From SAR92 clade bacterium H455 (GTDB taxonomy: Bacteria; Pseudomonadota; Gammaproteobacteria; Pseudomonadales; Porticoccaceae): DNA of 64,000 nucleotides. Below are positions 27,590 through 36,959 of the stretch, one piece after another (position 1 is the first letter of the stretch; every line of letters starts with the position of its first letter). The position numbers and the translations under genes were made by a program. The notes under the pieces are model-generated. The model searched no databases and was not told the DNA's origin. It worked only from the letters and a program-made list of their open reading frames with translations. Where the stretch lies: NCBI GenBank assembly GCA_024802545.1, contig CP103416.1, forward strand, positions 1,612,001-1,676,000. The letters run 5' to 3'.

Positions 27590-29257
27590 TCAGAAAAGAC
27601 CCACGACCTCACCTATATGATTGACATCAATACTATTGGCTGCAGGCACCTTGGGTAGTCCCGGCATGGTCATAATGTCTCCGCAGACCACCACTATAAA
27701 ACCGGCACCAGCCGATAACCTCACTTCACGAATAGCCAAAACATGATTAGTCGGTGCCCCTTTCCGCGTCGGATCGGTTGAGAAACTGTACTGAGTTTTC
27801 GCTATGCAGACGGGGAAGTGGCCATAGCCACTGTCCTGGAGCTTTTGAATTTGGTCGCGAATTTTCTGGTCGGCAATAATATCGTCCGCTCTGTAGAGTC
27901 TAGTGGCGACTGTTTTGACCTTGTCCCAGATCGGCATATCATCTGGATATAGGGGCGCAAAATTAGCATGTCCCGAGTCTACCAGTGCCACCACTTCATG
28001 AGCCAGCTCTTCAGTGCCCGCGCCACCATCGGCCCAGTGAGTGCAATCTATAGCTTTGACGCCATTGGCCAATGCGATTTTTTTGATCAGGGCGATTTCA
28101 GCCTCTGTATCTGAGGTAAAGCGGTTGATACTCACGACCACCGGAACGCCAAAGGCTTTTACATTTTCAATATGGCGCACGAGGTTACAGCAGCCACTTT
28201 CAAGGGCGTTCAAATCTTCTTTATCCAAATCCTCTTTGCTGACACCGCCATGCATTTTCAACGCTCGGGTGGTGGCAACAATCACCGCGGCATCCGGGTG
28301 CAGACCTGCAGCGCGGCACTTAATATCAAAGAATTTCTCGGCCCCCAAATCAGCACCAAAACCGGCTTCGGTGATCACGTAATCCGCCATTTTAAGGCCC
28401 GCTTTGGTGGCGATCACGGAGTTGCAGCCATGGGCTATATTGGCGAAGGGGCCGCCGTGGATGATCGCCGGATTGTTTTCTAATGTCTGGACTAAGTTGG
28501 GTGCCAATGCATCTTTAAGCAGCACTGTCATGGCACCGGTGCCGAGAATATCGCTGGCGTGAACCGGTTTGTGGTCGCGGGTATAGGCGACGACAATTTT
28601 ATTCAGTCGCGCCTTGAGGTCGTCCAGGTCTGTGGCCAGACAGAAGATCGCCATAACTTCTGAGGCAACCGTAATATCGTAGCCATCCTGCCGCGGAAAG
28701 CCGTTACCCGGCCCGCCCAATCCGCAGTTAATGCTGCGCAGGGCGCGGTCATTCATGTCGGCAACACGCTTCCAAACAATCCGCCGCGCATCAATTTCCA
28801 GGCTATTGCCCCAGTGAATATGGTTGTCTAATAATGCCGAGAGCAAATTGTGAGCTGCGCCAATGGCGTGAAAATCGCCGGTAAAGTGCAGATTGATATC
28901 TTCCATAGGAACCACCTGGGCATAACCGCCGCCAGCGGCACCGCCTTTCATGCCAAAGCAGGGGCCGAGGCTGGGCTCGCGCAAACACACCAGTGCTTTT
29001 TTACCTATGCGATTAAGACCATCTGTAAGACCCACAGAGGTGGTTGTTTTACCCTCACCAGCTGGTGTTGGGGTAATCGCTGTGACCAATATCAGCTTGC
29101 CGTCGGGTTTATCTTTTAGCGATGCAATATGGTCAGGGCATATTTTGGCTTTGGTTCTGCCGTAGGGGATTAGCGCTGCATCGGGAATGTTCAACTGTGC
29201 GGCAATTTCGCTAATTGGTTGGCTCTTGGCACTGCGGGCTATCTCTATGTCACTCAT
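27590..29257 (-). CDS. fhs: Formate--tetrahydrofolate ligase
   Basis: ATP-dependent formation of 10-formyl-THF from formate and THF, or the reverse with ATP yield. The P-loop-like motif is [16 protein letters not shown] about residues 63-78. [22 protein letters not shown]-type segments are visible. From ATG 29257 ([11 protein letters not shown], preceded by GGAG) it is 555 residues, the normal size; longer in-frame starts lack a better ribosome site. It is divergent from the dimethylglycine-dehydrogenase-like gene. It would recycle one-carbon units oxidised by the demethylation island. Confidence 0.95.
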   Translation of the reverse strand: MSDIEIARSAKSQPISEIAAQLNIPDAALIPYGRTKAKICPDHIASLKDKPDGKLILVTAITPTPAGEGKTTTSVGLTDGLNRIGKKALVCLREPSLGPCFGMKGGAAGGGYAQVVPMEDINLHFTGDFHAIGAAHNLLSALLDNHIHWGNSLEIDARRIVWKRVADMNDRALRSINCGLGGPGNGFPRQDGYDITVASEVMAIFCLATDLDDLKARLNKIVVAYTRDHKPVHASDILGTGAMTVLLKDALAPNLVQTLENNPAIIHGGPFANIAHGCNSVIATKAGLKMADYVITEAGFGADLGAEKFFDIKCRAAGLHPDAAVIVATTRALKMHGGVSKEDLDKEDLNALESGCCNLVRHIENVKAFGVPVVVSINRFTSDTEAEIALIKKIALANGVKAIDCTHWADGGAGTEELAHEVVALVDSGHANFAPLYPDDMPIWDKVKTVATRLYRADDIIADQKIRDQIQKLQDSGYGHFPVCIAKTQYSFSTDPTRKGAPTNHVLAIREVRLSAGAGFIVVVCGDIMTMPGLPKVPAANSIDVNHIGEVVGLF

Positions 29258-29538
29258 AGGGTCTTGCTCCATTAATTTAGTCATAACTCTGGCTGGCAAG
29301 ACTATTTCACGTCAGCTTAGTCAGGGGTAAAGGTCATCTTCCTTAAACAGCCTTGGCGCTGGCTCTCTGAGACCGGCTAATGCTGTTCTAAAAACGACTC
29401 TAGGTCAAGCAGAGCAAGGTTTTGAGGCTATGGCGCTGGAAGATACCTGACTGTCGTATTTGCGCTCTATCGACCCTGTATTGAGGGTTAAACTGAAAAA
29501 ATAACAACTAAAAATAATAAAAAATTAGGCGTCGATAG

Positions 29539-32058
29539 ATGGCAATGAAAACAGGTACAAAAGTGGTGGTAGTTGGCGGCGGCGTTGTTGGTGTGAGCAC
29601 GCTTTATCATCTTGCCAAAAAGGGCTGGACCGACGTGGTGTTGGTTGAGCGCAAAGAGCTGACGTCCGGTTCTACCTGGCATGCTGCAGGTCTTTTGCCG
29701 CTGTTCAATATGAGTTACTCGGTGGGTAAATTGCACCAGTACTCGGTGGATTTTTATCACGAGCTGGAAAAAGAGACTGGCCAGGATGTGGGCTTCAGTG
29801 TGGTGTCAAATATCCGCCTCGCCTCTAATCAGGACCGGATGGATGAATATAAGTACTACTCGGGGGTTGCCCAAACTGTTGGTGTGGAGGTTAACTTTTT
29901 AACCCCAGAGCAAGTTAAAGACGTCTGGCCCATGGCCAATCTCGACGGTGTGATTGGTGCGATCCAGCATCCCCATGACGGCTATATTCAGGCCGCCGAT
30001 CTAACCATGGCGCTAGCCAAAGGCGCGCGCGCTCGCGGTGCGGAGATCTATCGCAATACAGCGGTGCTGGATCTTGAGCAGCAGCCTGATGAGAGCTGGA
30101 TTGTAAAAACCGATAAGGGCGATATTCACTGTCAGCATGTGGTCTGCTGCACCGGCAACTTTGCCCGCAAGACCGGTGAGATGGTGGGGCTGGATATCCC
30201 GGTTATCCCCGTCGAACACCAGTACATAGTCACTGACCCACACCCGGATATTCTTGCGCGCAAGGCCCAGGGCCTTCCGGAACAGGCTGTGCTGCGGGAT
30301 TCTGATGCTGGCTATTATCTCCGTGAAGAGGCCGGCGGGTTTATTCTTGGCCCCTACGAAGAAAATGCTCCCTGCTGCTATGTCGATGGTCCCAGCGACC
30401 AGTCCGAATACGAGCTGTTCAATGGTGATCTCGACCGCCTGATGCCCCATATTGAAGCCTGTATGACAAGGGTTCCCGCCTTTGCCGAGGTTGGTGTTAA
30501 AACCGTTTACAACGGAGCCATTGCCTATACGCCAGACGGCAATCCCATAGTGGGGCCAGCCTGGGGTTTAAAGAACTTTTGGCTCAATGAAGGTCACAGC
30601 TTTGGTATTACCGCAGCAGGCGGTGCCGGTTGGCAGCTGGCGGAGTGGATTGTCGACGGTGAACCTACTGTGGATATGATGGGCGTTGACCCCCGTCGTT
30701 TTGGTCCCTACGCCAGCCGTGGCTATCTGCGCAGTAAAAATGAAGAAGCCTATGACCATGTATTTAAAAATCACTATCCAGATGAAGAGCGCAGTGCGGC
30801 GCGGCCGTTGAAAACAACTCCTTGCTACGATCGCATGAAAGCTCTGGGCGCAGTGTTTGGCTCGGTCTATGGCTGGGAGCGACCTAACTGGTTTGCCCCT
30901 CCTGGATATTCGCTGTCGCATGCGGATCTGGATAAGTCAGATACCCTGTGGAATAAAAACCACTCTAATGCTCTGGCCGATGGCCGTATTGTGGAAAAGA
31001 ATTCCTTCCGACGCTCCAACTACTTTGATTTTGTTGGCCAGGAATGCCGCCACGTGAATCAACATGTTGGCGTGCTGGATATGTCAGCCTTCTCTAAATG
31101 CACAGTCACTGGTCATGGTTCAGAAGTCTGGCTCAATAGCATTTTAGCTAACACCATTCCCAAGACGGTAGGGCGCATCGGTCTCTGCCATATGCTCTCT
31201 CAAAGCGGTGGTGTGCGCGCCGAGTTTACGGTTTATAAGCGCGCCAGAAATAGCTATTACCTGGTGTTTGCCGGTTCTCAAGAGCGTCATGACTGGGATT
31301 ATTTAACCAAGTTGGCGCCGCGAGACGGCTCGGTAAATCTGCAAAAAATCACTACCCAGATGGGTGTGTTGGTCGTCGCCGGTCCCAAGTCTCGAGATCT
31401 GCTGCAAAAGCTCACCGACACCGACATGTCGAAAGAGAACTTTAAGTGGCTCACCGGCAAGTCAATCAATATTGGCTATGCTCAGGCCGAGGCGCTGCGG
31501 GTCAACTTTGTTGGCGAGCTGGGTTGGGAGCTGCACCATCCTATCGAGATGCAAAACTATATCTTCGATGAGCTGATGAAGGCGGGGGCTGAGTTCAATA
31601 TTAAGCCCTTTGGTATTCGCGCCATGGACAGTATGCGTATCGAAAAATCCTACCGTTTGATTCCCCGTGAGATGTCCATCGAGTACTCGGCCCTAGAGTC
31701 CGGATTAGAGCGTTTTGTGAAACTCGATAAAGAGTGCGATTTTGTCGGCAAAGACGCGCTTATTGCCTGGCAGGAAAAGGGCTTTGACAACTGCTTTGTC
31801 ACACTCGAAGTTCATGGCGTCACCGATGCCGATGCCCGAGGTTCTGAAGGCCTGTATAAAGGTGGCGTGCTGGTCGGTCGTGCCACCTCTGGCGGTTTTG
31901 GCTTTCGCACCAACAAGTCTTTGGCGCTGGGTTTGGTCAAGGCCGCTTTCGGTGCCATAGGCACTGAATTAGAGATTGAAATACTGGGTCAGCGCTATCC
32001 GGTGACAGTGATCGAAGAGTCTCCCTTTGACGGTGAAAATAGCTGCTTGCGAAGCTAG
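29539..32058 (+). CDS. Dimethylglycine/sarcosine dehydrogenase-like flavoprotein with GcvT domain
   Basis: An 839-residue protein. It has an N-terminal FAD-dependent amine oxidase domain (VVVVGGGVVGVSTLYHLAKKG near residue 9) and, from about residue 430, a GcvT/aminomethyltransferase-like folate domain. GSTWHAAGL carries His48, the position at which mammalian dimethylglycine dehydrogenase binds FAD covalently. The expected reaction is oxidative N-demethylation of dimethylglycine to sarcosine with transfer of the methylene group to THF. Sarcosine as substrate is not excluded, but a separate sarcosine oxidase is present. It lies upstream of the MttB-family operon, with 130 bases between. Confidence 0.88.
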   Translation: MAMKTGTKVVVVGGGVVGVSTLYHLAKKGWTDVVLVERKELTSGSTWHAAGLLPLFNMSYSVGKLHQYSVDFYHELEKETGQDVGFSVVSNIRLASNQDRMDEYKYYSGVAQTVGVEVNFLTPEQVKDVWPMANLDGVIGAIQHPHDGYIQAADLTMALAKGARARGAEIYRNTAVLDLEQQPDESWIVKTDKGDIHCQHVVCCTGNFARKTGEMVGLDIPVIPVEHQYIVTDPHPDILARKAQGLPEQAVLRDSDAGYYLREEAGGFILGPYEENAPCCYVDGPSDQSEYELFNGDLDRLMPHIEACMTRVPAFAEVGVKTVYNGAIAYTPDGNPIVGPAWGLKNFWLNEGHSFGITAAGGAGWQLAEWIVDGEPTVDMMGVDPRRFGPYASRGYLRSKNEEAYDHVFKNHYPDEERSAARPLKTTPCYDRMKALGAVFGSVYGWERPNWFAPPGYSLSHADLDKSDTLWNKNHSNALADGRIVEKNSFRRSNYFDFVGQECRHVNQHVGVLDMSAFSKCTVTGHGSEVWLNSILANTIPKTVGRIGLCHMLSQSGGVRAEFTVYKRARNSYYLVFAGSQERHDWDYLTKLAPRDGSVNLQKITTQMGVLVVAGPKSRDLLQKLTDTDMSKENFKWLTGKSINIGYAQAEALRVNFVGELGWELHHPIEMQNYIFDELMKAGAEFNIKPFGIRAMDSMRIEKSYRLIPREMSIEYSALESGLERFVKLDKECDFVGKDALIAWQEKGFDNCFVTLEVHGVTDADARGSEGLYKGGVLVGRATSGGFGFRTNKSLALGLVKAAFGAIGTELEIEILGQRYPVTVIEESPFDGENSCLRS

Positions 32059-32188
32059 TTTTTAGGCGCGTCGCAAACTGGTATTTGCAGGTCGCAAAAG
32101 CAGATGCGGCGGTGCCTAAACAGGCACAGAATGCCAGCAGTAAAGATCCATCAAAAGCGAGAAAAAATTCTCCAACGGAAGAGCCATT

Positions 32189-33742
32189 ATGACTGAAACA
32201 ACTGGGCGCAGAAGAGCAGGTCGAGAGGGTGGTGGCCGCGATGGACGCCGCGAAGCTCGTGGCAAAGCCGTGGTCAAAGCCGCGCCGTTTATCGAGCGCA
32301 AAATTCCCTATTTTGAATATCTCAGCGAAGAAAATCTGCAGCTGATTGAAGACAACGCGGATATCTTGCTCGAAGAGATCGGTATAGATTTTCTCGATGA
32401 TCCCGAAGCGTTGGCTATGTGGAAAGAAGCCGGCGCCGATGTGCGTGGCTCTCGCGTGCATTTCCCCAAAGGTCTCTGTCGCTCAATTATTCAGGCCACA
32501 GCACCCAGTGAATTTGTTCAGCACGCACGCAATCCAGAGCGCAATGTGATTATTGGCGGCAAACGCACTGTACTGGTTCCCGCCTATGGCTCACCCTTTG
32601 TTCACGATATAGATAAGGGGCGCCGCTACGCCACCATTGAAGACTTTCAAAACTTTGTAAAGCTGGCCTATATGGCACCGGGAATTCACCATTCCGGCGG
32701 CACTATCTGTGAGCCAGTGGATCTTCCGGTTAATAAACGCCATTTCGATATGGTGTACAGTCACTTTAAATACAGTGATAAGCCACTGATGGGCTCAGTT
32801 ACCCACCACGAGCGCGCGCAAGATACTGTGGATATGGCCAAGCTGGTATTTGGTGAAGAATTTGTCGACCAAAACTGTGTCCTCACCAGCCTGATTAACG
32901 TCAACTCCCCCATGACTTACGATGCCACCATGCTTGGCTCGCTCAAGGTCTATGCGCGAAATAATCAGGCCACAGTGGTCTCACCCTTTATTCTTGCCGG
33001 TGCCATGTCTCCGGTGACTGCGGCTGGCACTGTGACCCAGATATTGGCGGAAGCACTGGCGGGTATCGCCTTTACGCAGCTCTGCCGTCCCGGAGCCCCG
33101 GTCATCTTTGGTACCTTTGCCGCGGCCGTATCTATGGCCACCGGCGCGCCCACCTTTGGTACCCCAGAGCCAAGCCAGATTATCTACGCTGCTGCTGCAC
33201 TGGCCCGTCGACTGGGCGTGCCCTTTAGAAGCGGAGGTGGTCTCACCGGCTCCAAATTGCCCGATGCGCAGGCCGCCTATGAAGCCGCCAACACTTTGCA
33301 AACCGCAGCCCTGGCCGGCGTGCACTTTATGTTGCACACCGCCGGTTGGTTAGAAGGTGGTCTGGCTATGGGTTATGAGAAATTTATTATGGACTGCGAC
33401 CAGGCGAGCATGATTTCAGTGCTGCTGTCGGGTATGGATATGTCTGAAAACGGCCAGGCTCTGGACGCTGTCCGCGAAGTGGGTCCCGGCAAACATTACC
33501 TGGGTTCTGCCCACACTTTAAAGAACTTTGAAAGCGCATTCTATCGCTCCACTGTAGCTGACAATAATAGCTATGAGCAGTGGCAGGTAGACGGTTCTCT
33601 GGACACTGCCCAGCGCGCTAATGTTCTGTGGAAAAAGATGCTCAATGATTATCAGGCTCCGGCATTTGACCCAGCGATTGACGAAGCATTGATTGATTTT
33701 ATGGCCCGTCGCAAAGGCGCTTTTGCCGACCGCGACTATTAA
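32189..33742 (+). CDS. MttB-superfamily quaternary amine:corrinoid methyltransferase (non-pyrrolysine)
   Basis: A 517-residue member of the trimethylamine methyltransferase (MttB, COG5598) family. No in-frame amber codon interrupts it, so it belongs to the pyrrolysine-free branch, whose characterised members demethylate glycine betaine (MtgB), proline betaine or carnitine. The barrel region includes HHSGGTICEPVDLP (about 168-181). An unusual Arg/Gly-rich N-terminus (residues 6-27, RRRAGREGGGRDGRREARG) precedes the fold. Next to dimethylglycine and sarcosine oxidising genes, glycine betaine is the most likely substrate; this is inference. The methyl group would go to the corrinoid protein 37 bases downstream. 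Confidence 0.85.
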   Translation: MTETTGRRRAGREGGGRDGRREARGKAVVKAAPFIERKIPYFEYLSEENLQLIEDNADILLEEIGIDFLDDPEALAMWKEAGADVRGSRVHFPKGLCRSIIQATAPSEFVQHARNPERNVIIGGKRTVLVPAYGSPFVHDIDKGRRYATIEDFQNFVKLAYMAPGIHHSGGTICEPVDLPVNKRHFDMVYSHFKYSDKPLMGSVTHHERAQDTVDMAKLVFGEEFVDQNCVLTSLINVNSPMTYDATMLGSLKVYARNNQATVVSPFILAGAMSPVTAAGTVTQILAEALAGIAFTQLCRPGAPVIFGTFAAAVSMATGAPTFGTPEPSQIIYAAAALARRLGVPFRSGGGLTGSKLPDAQAAYEAANTLQTAALAGVHFMLHTAGWLEGGLAMGYEKFIMDCDQASMISVLLSGMDMSENGQALDAVREVGPGKHYLGSAHTLKNFESAFYRSTVADNNSYEQWQVDGSLDTAQRANVLWKKMLNDYQAPAFDPAIDEALIDFMARRKGAFADRDY

Positions 33743-33779
33743 GCACGTCTAATAACAAGATTTTTGAGGAACAAACACC

Positions 33780-34478
33780 ATGTCTGAAGAAGACGATATT
33801 GTACTAGCTGAGTTATCCGATGCAGATCTGGTTTTGCAGATGCACGACGATCTCTACGACGGCTTAAAAGAAGAGATCGAAGAGGGCACTCAGATTCTCT
33901 TGGATCGAGGCTGGTCTCCAGAGCGCGTCTTAGGTGAGGCTCTGGTGGACGGTATGACCGTAGTGGGTGTAGATTTTCGCGACGGCATTTTGTTTGTCCC
34001 GGAAGTACTGCTGGCGGCTAACGCCATGAAAGGTGGCATGAGCATCCTCAAACCGCTTTTAGCCGAGACCGGGGCCAAGCCCGTTGGCACCATGGTGATT
34101 GGCACGGTGAAAGGCGATATCCACGATATCGGCAAAAACCTGGTGGCGATGATGATGGAAGGCGCAGGGTTCGAAGTTCACGATATGGGTATTAACAACA
34201 GTGTCGAAGAATATCTCGCTGCTCTCGAACGTCACAAGCCCGACATCTTGGGCATGTCCGCTCTGCTCACCACCACCATGCCCTATATGAAAGTGGTGAT
34301 TGATGCGCTAAAAGATCAGGGCCTGCGAGACAAATATATAGTGATGGTTGGCGGTGCGCCGCTGAATGAAGAATTTGGTACTGCAGTTGGCGCCGATGCC
34401 TACTGTCGCGATGCGGCGGACGCAGCCACCACGGCGATTCGTTTAGTGCAAGAGCGCAGAGCTTTAGAGGCTGCCTAG
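33780..34478 (+). CDS. Corrinoid methyl-carrier protein (MtgC/MttC type)
   Basis: A 232-residue protein with an N-terminal four-helix cap (about 14-95) and a C-terminal B12-binding Rossmann domain. The cobalt-ligand signature GDIHDIGKN gives Asp113, His115 and Gly118, with His115 the lower axial ligand. GMSALLTTTMPYMK and MVGGAPLNEEFG are the usual downstream motifs. It shuttles the methyl group between the MttB-family enzyme and the methyl-THF methyltransferase encoded further on. The stop overlaps the next GTG start by one base. Confidence 0.93.
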   Translation: MSEEDDIVLAELSDADLVLQMHDDLYDGLKEEIEEGTQILLDRGWSPERVLGEALVDGMTVVGVDFRDGILFVPEVLLAANAMKGGMSILKPLLAETGAKPVGTMVIGTVKGDIHDIGKNLVAMMMEGAGFEVHDMGINNSVEEYLAALERHKPDILGMSALLTTTMPYMKVVIDALKDQGLRDKYIVMVGGAPLNEEFGTAVGADAYCRDAADAATTAIRLVQERRALEAA

Positions 34479-35116
34479 TGACCGCAGACCGTCTAATAAC
34501 AGACTCCGGCGTAGCGGAAAAGTTATTAGTGATTGCCTGCGGTGCTCTGGCTCGCGAGATAGTCTGGCTGCAAAAGCTCAATGGCTGGGACGCGATTGAG
34601 CTGCAATGTTTGGACGCCGAGTTACATAACAGGCCGAAACAAATCCCCCAGAAATTGCGGGAAAAAATTGCTCAAAATCGTGGTCATTATGAGCATATTT
34701 TTGTGGCCTATGGCGACTGCGGTAGCGGTGGTGAGATTGATCGAGTCTTGGCCGAGGCTGGAGACTCTGTGGAGCGACTGCCCGGTGCCCACTGTTATGC
34801 CTTTTATGCAGGTGAAGCGCGCTTCACTGAGATTGCCGAAGCGGAGTTAGGGACTTTTTATCTGACCGATTTTTTGGTTGAGCACTTTGATCGATTGGTG
34901 ATTAGAGGGTTAAAACTGGATAGCCATCCAGAGCTTCGGCATCAGTTCTTCGCCCACTATAAGCTGGTGGTGTATCTGTCGCAGCGAGAGGACCCCAGCC
35001 TGCTGGTTCGAGCAAAGGCAGCGGCAGAATTTTTAGGGTTGGACTTTCGCCATGAACAGAGTGGCTATGGGGATCTAGAAAAAAGTCTTCAAAAACAGAT
35101 CCTGAAAATTTTATAA
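34478..35116 (+). CDS. DUF1638 domain protein of the corrinoid methyltransferase operon
   Basis: 212 residues. The body from about residue 15 (KLLVIACGALAREI) resembles DUF1638, a family I recall as accompanying corrinoid methyltransferase genes in archaea and bacteria. The visible cysteines and histidines (Cys21, Cys44, and the YGDCGSGG and GAHCY segments about 77-105) could form a metal site. No function is established. Start GTG 34478 is translationally coupled to the corrinoid gene (TAGTG). The position inside the operon argues for a role in corrinoid loading, repair or amine handling, which is a guess. Confidence 0.8.
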   Translation: MTADRLITDSGVAEKLLVIACGALAREIVWLQKLNGWDAIELQCLDAELHNRPKQIPQKLREKIAQNRGHYEHIFVAYGDCGSGGEIDRVLAEAGDSVERLPGAHCYAFYAGEARFTEIAEAELGTFYLTDFLVEHFDRLVIRGLKLDSHPELRHQFFAHYKLVVYLSQREDPSLLVRAKAAAEFLGLDFRHEQSGYGDLEKSLQKQILKIL

Positions 35117-35185
35117 AAATAAAAAGAGCGCCTCTAAAGAGCGTCTGTAATGATTCCGTAAAGATCCTGTAAAGAGAGAAACCGG

Positions 35186-35494
35186 ATGCAAAAAATTGAA
35201 GTATTTTGGCGCGATATCCCAGCTCAGATTCTGGTCAAAAGTGGCCGAGTCCGTGGCAAGGTGCTTCTGACCCATCGTTTTCAGGCCGCCATCGATCGCG
35301 CCGCTATGCGTGCCGGCAAAGGTGGCAGTGACGACTATTTGCAAGACTGGCGCCGTGTCACCAGTACAATCGAAGGCGAGGGCAGTCCCCAGGCGTTGGC
35401 GCAACAGTTTGCCGACGCTATCGAAGCCGCGTATTCGGATGCCGATATAAAGCAGCTAGTCGCGGCCAAGGGCCTCAGGGTAGCGAGCGCTTGA
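35186..35494 (+). CDS. PF13769 small protein (so-called virulence factor family)
   Basis: 102 residues, MQKIEVFWRDIPAQILVKSG at the N-terminus, soluble, with a charged middle. It resembles PF13769, a family labelled 'virulence factor' by old annotation transfer. Nothing here suggests virulence: it lies inside a one-carbon operon and its stop overlaps the start of the MetV-like gene. A part in the methylene-THF reductase or corrinoid complex is more plausible (inferred). Confidence 0.75.
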   Translation: MQKIEVFWRDIPAQILVKSGRVRGKVLLTHRFQAAIDRAAMRAGKGGSDDYLQDWRRVTSTIEGEGSPQALAQQFADAIEAAYSDADIKQLVAAKGLRVASA

Positions 35495-35961
35495 AAAGGG
35501 TTCGCTACTGGTCGGTAGATAATGCCCGCTGGTTGCGCCGCGTCTATCAGGGACTGGAAAGGGGCCTGATGGCACTGCATCCGATCTTTAACCGTCTCGG
35601 CTATCAGCGCCTTGACCGTGGTGTTGCCGCGATTGAAAAATACATTAAAGGCTTTTTGTTCGACTCCCAATCCTGTGGCCAGTGCACTCTCGGCGAAACC
35701 GGCATGGCCTGTCCTATGAACTGCCCGAAAACCCTCCGCAATGGTCCCTGTGGGGGCGTCCGTAGTAACGGTAACTGTGAGGTTGACGCGAGCATGGTCT
35801 GCGTCTGGGTGACCTCCTGGGAGGGCAGCAAACGGATTGGTGATCTAGAGTCCACTATTCAAGTGATTCAAGCTCCTGTGGATGTGCGCCTTAAAGGCAC
35901 CAGTGCCTGGCTCCGTGCTGTGCGTAAAAGATTGGGTATGGCAGGGGGAGAGACATTGTGA
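35491..35961 (+). CDS. MetV-like methylenetetrahydrofolate reductase partner (MTHFR C-terminal domain family)
   Basis: 156 residues with a dense cysteine cluster: Cys62, Cys65, Cys74, Cys78, Cys87 and Cys96 in the region CGQCTLGETGMACPMNCPK and NGPCGGVR. This is the 'MTHFR C-terminal' family (PF12225), which in acetogens is MetV, the zinc- or iron-sulfur-binding partner of MetF. It starts at TTG 35491, overlapping the previous stop; the only in-frame ATG downstream is about residue 27 and would still keep the cluster. The stop shares one base with metF. Confidence 0.85.
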   Translation: MKRVRYWSVDNARWLRRVYQGLERGLMALHPIFNRLGYQRLDRGVAAIEKYIKGFLFDSQSCGQCTLGETGMACPMNCPKTLRNGPCGGVRSNGNCEVDASMVCVWVTSWEGSKRIGDLESTIQVIQAPVDVRLKGTSAWLRAVRKRLGMAGGETL

Positions 35962-36944
35962 TGTTTGAGGACGAGCCCCTCGCGGGCGAGAACCTGCCAA
36001 TTCTGCCGGGGCACGATTCCCCCGGTCGCTTTGAGCGCGTGCTGCGCGCCGGTCACTTTGCCGTGACCGCCGAAATAGCACCGCCGGACTCCGCGGACCC
36101 TCAAGACGTGTTTGATCGCGCCGCGCAATTTGATGGCTATGTGGATGCGATTAATGCCACCGACGGCTCCGGTGCCAACTGCCATATGTCCAGTGTCGGT
36201 ATGTGTGCGCTGTTAACACGTCGCGGCTACTCGATGATTATGCAGATCTCCTGTCGCGATAAAAACCGCATTGCCATGCAGGGGGATGTGCTCGGTGCCT
36301 CGGCCATGGGCGTATCCAATATTCTCTGCCTAACCGGTGACGGTGTGCAGTCTGGCGACCATCCAGAGGCGAAACCGGTATTTGACATGGACTGCATGAC
36401 CAGCCTGCAAATGCTCAGGGGTATGCGCGACCAGGGTCAATTTCTCAGTGGCCGCAAAATCGCTTCGCCACCACCGGTATTTTTAGGTGCGGCGGCCAAC
36501 CCCTTTGCGCCGCCCTTTGATTATCGTCCTCTGCGACTGGCCAAAAAGGTCGCTGCTGGTGCTCAGTTTATTCAGACCCAGTACTGCTTTGATATCGACA
36601 TGCTCAAGACCTATATGGCGAAAGTTGGTGATTTGGGGCTGCATAAAAAAGTCTTTATTTTGCCCGGTGTCGGCCCGTTGGCGTCGGCCAAGTCTGCCGA
36701 ATGGATCCGCAATAATGTCGCCGGTGTGCATATTCCCGATGGGATTATTAAACGGCTAGCCGGTGCCCAAGATCAGAAGCAGGAAGGGGTCAATATCTGC
36801 ATCGATATGATCAATGAGATTCGCCAGATTCAAGGCGCTAGCGGGGTGCATATTATGGCCTATCGCCAGGAAGAGCGAATCGCTGAAATTGTAGAAAAAA
36901 CACAGGTGCTGGGAAGTCGAACCCCCTGGCGTCCACAACAATAA
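35961..36944 (+). CDS. metF: Methylenetetrahydrofolate reductase (MetVF-type MetF)
   Basis: A flavin TIM-barrel enzyme interconverting methyl-THF and methylene-THF. The 327 residues include FAVTAEIAPPDSADPQDVFD (folate-site Glu), CLTGDGVQSGDHP and FIQTQYCFDIDML. Start ATG 35961 is preceded by GGGGGAGAG and shares one base with the MetV-like stop. In this operon it would most sensibly run as a methyl-THF oxidase, turning methyl groups taken from the corrinoid protein into methylene-THF. A separate biosynthetic MetF elsewhere in the genome is likely but not visible. Confidence 0.9.
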   Translation: MFEDEPLAGENLPILPGHDSPGRFERVLRAGHFAVTAEIAPPDSADPQDVFDRAAQFDGYVDAINATDGSGANCHMSSVGMCALLTRRGYSMIMQISCRDKNRIAMQGDVLGASAMGVSNILCLTGDGVQSGDHPEAKPVFDMDCMTSLQMLRGMRDQGQFLSGRKIASPPPVFLGAAANPFAPPFDYRPLRLAKKVAAGAQFIQTQYCFDIDMLKTYMAKVGDLGLHKKVFILPGVGPLASAKSAEWIRNNVAGVHIPDGIIKRLAGAQDQKQEGVNICIDMINEIRQIQGASGVHIMAYRQEERIAEIVEKTQVLGSRTPWRPQQ

Positions 36945-36959
36945 ATTTTGGAGAACGGC

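Noticed and set aside
29539-32058. DMSP demethylase DmdA
   Set aside because: DmdA is a stand-alone GcvT-like protein of about 370 residues; this protein has an N-terminal FAD oxidase domain with the covalent-flavin His motif.
32189-33742. Pyrrolysine-containing trimethylamine methyltransferase
   Set aside because: No in-frame TAG interrupts the gene, and no pyl genes are visible.
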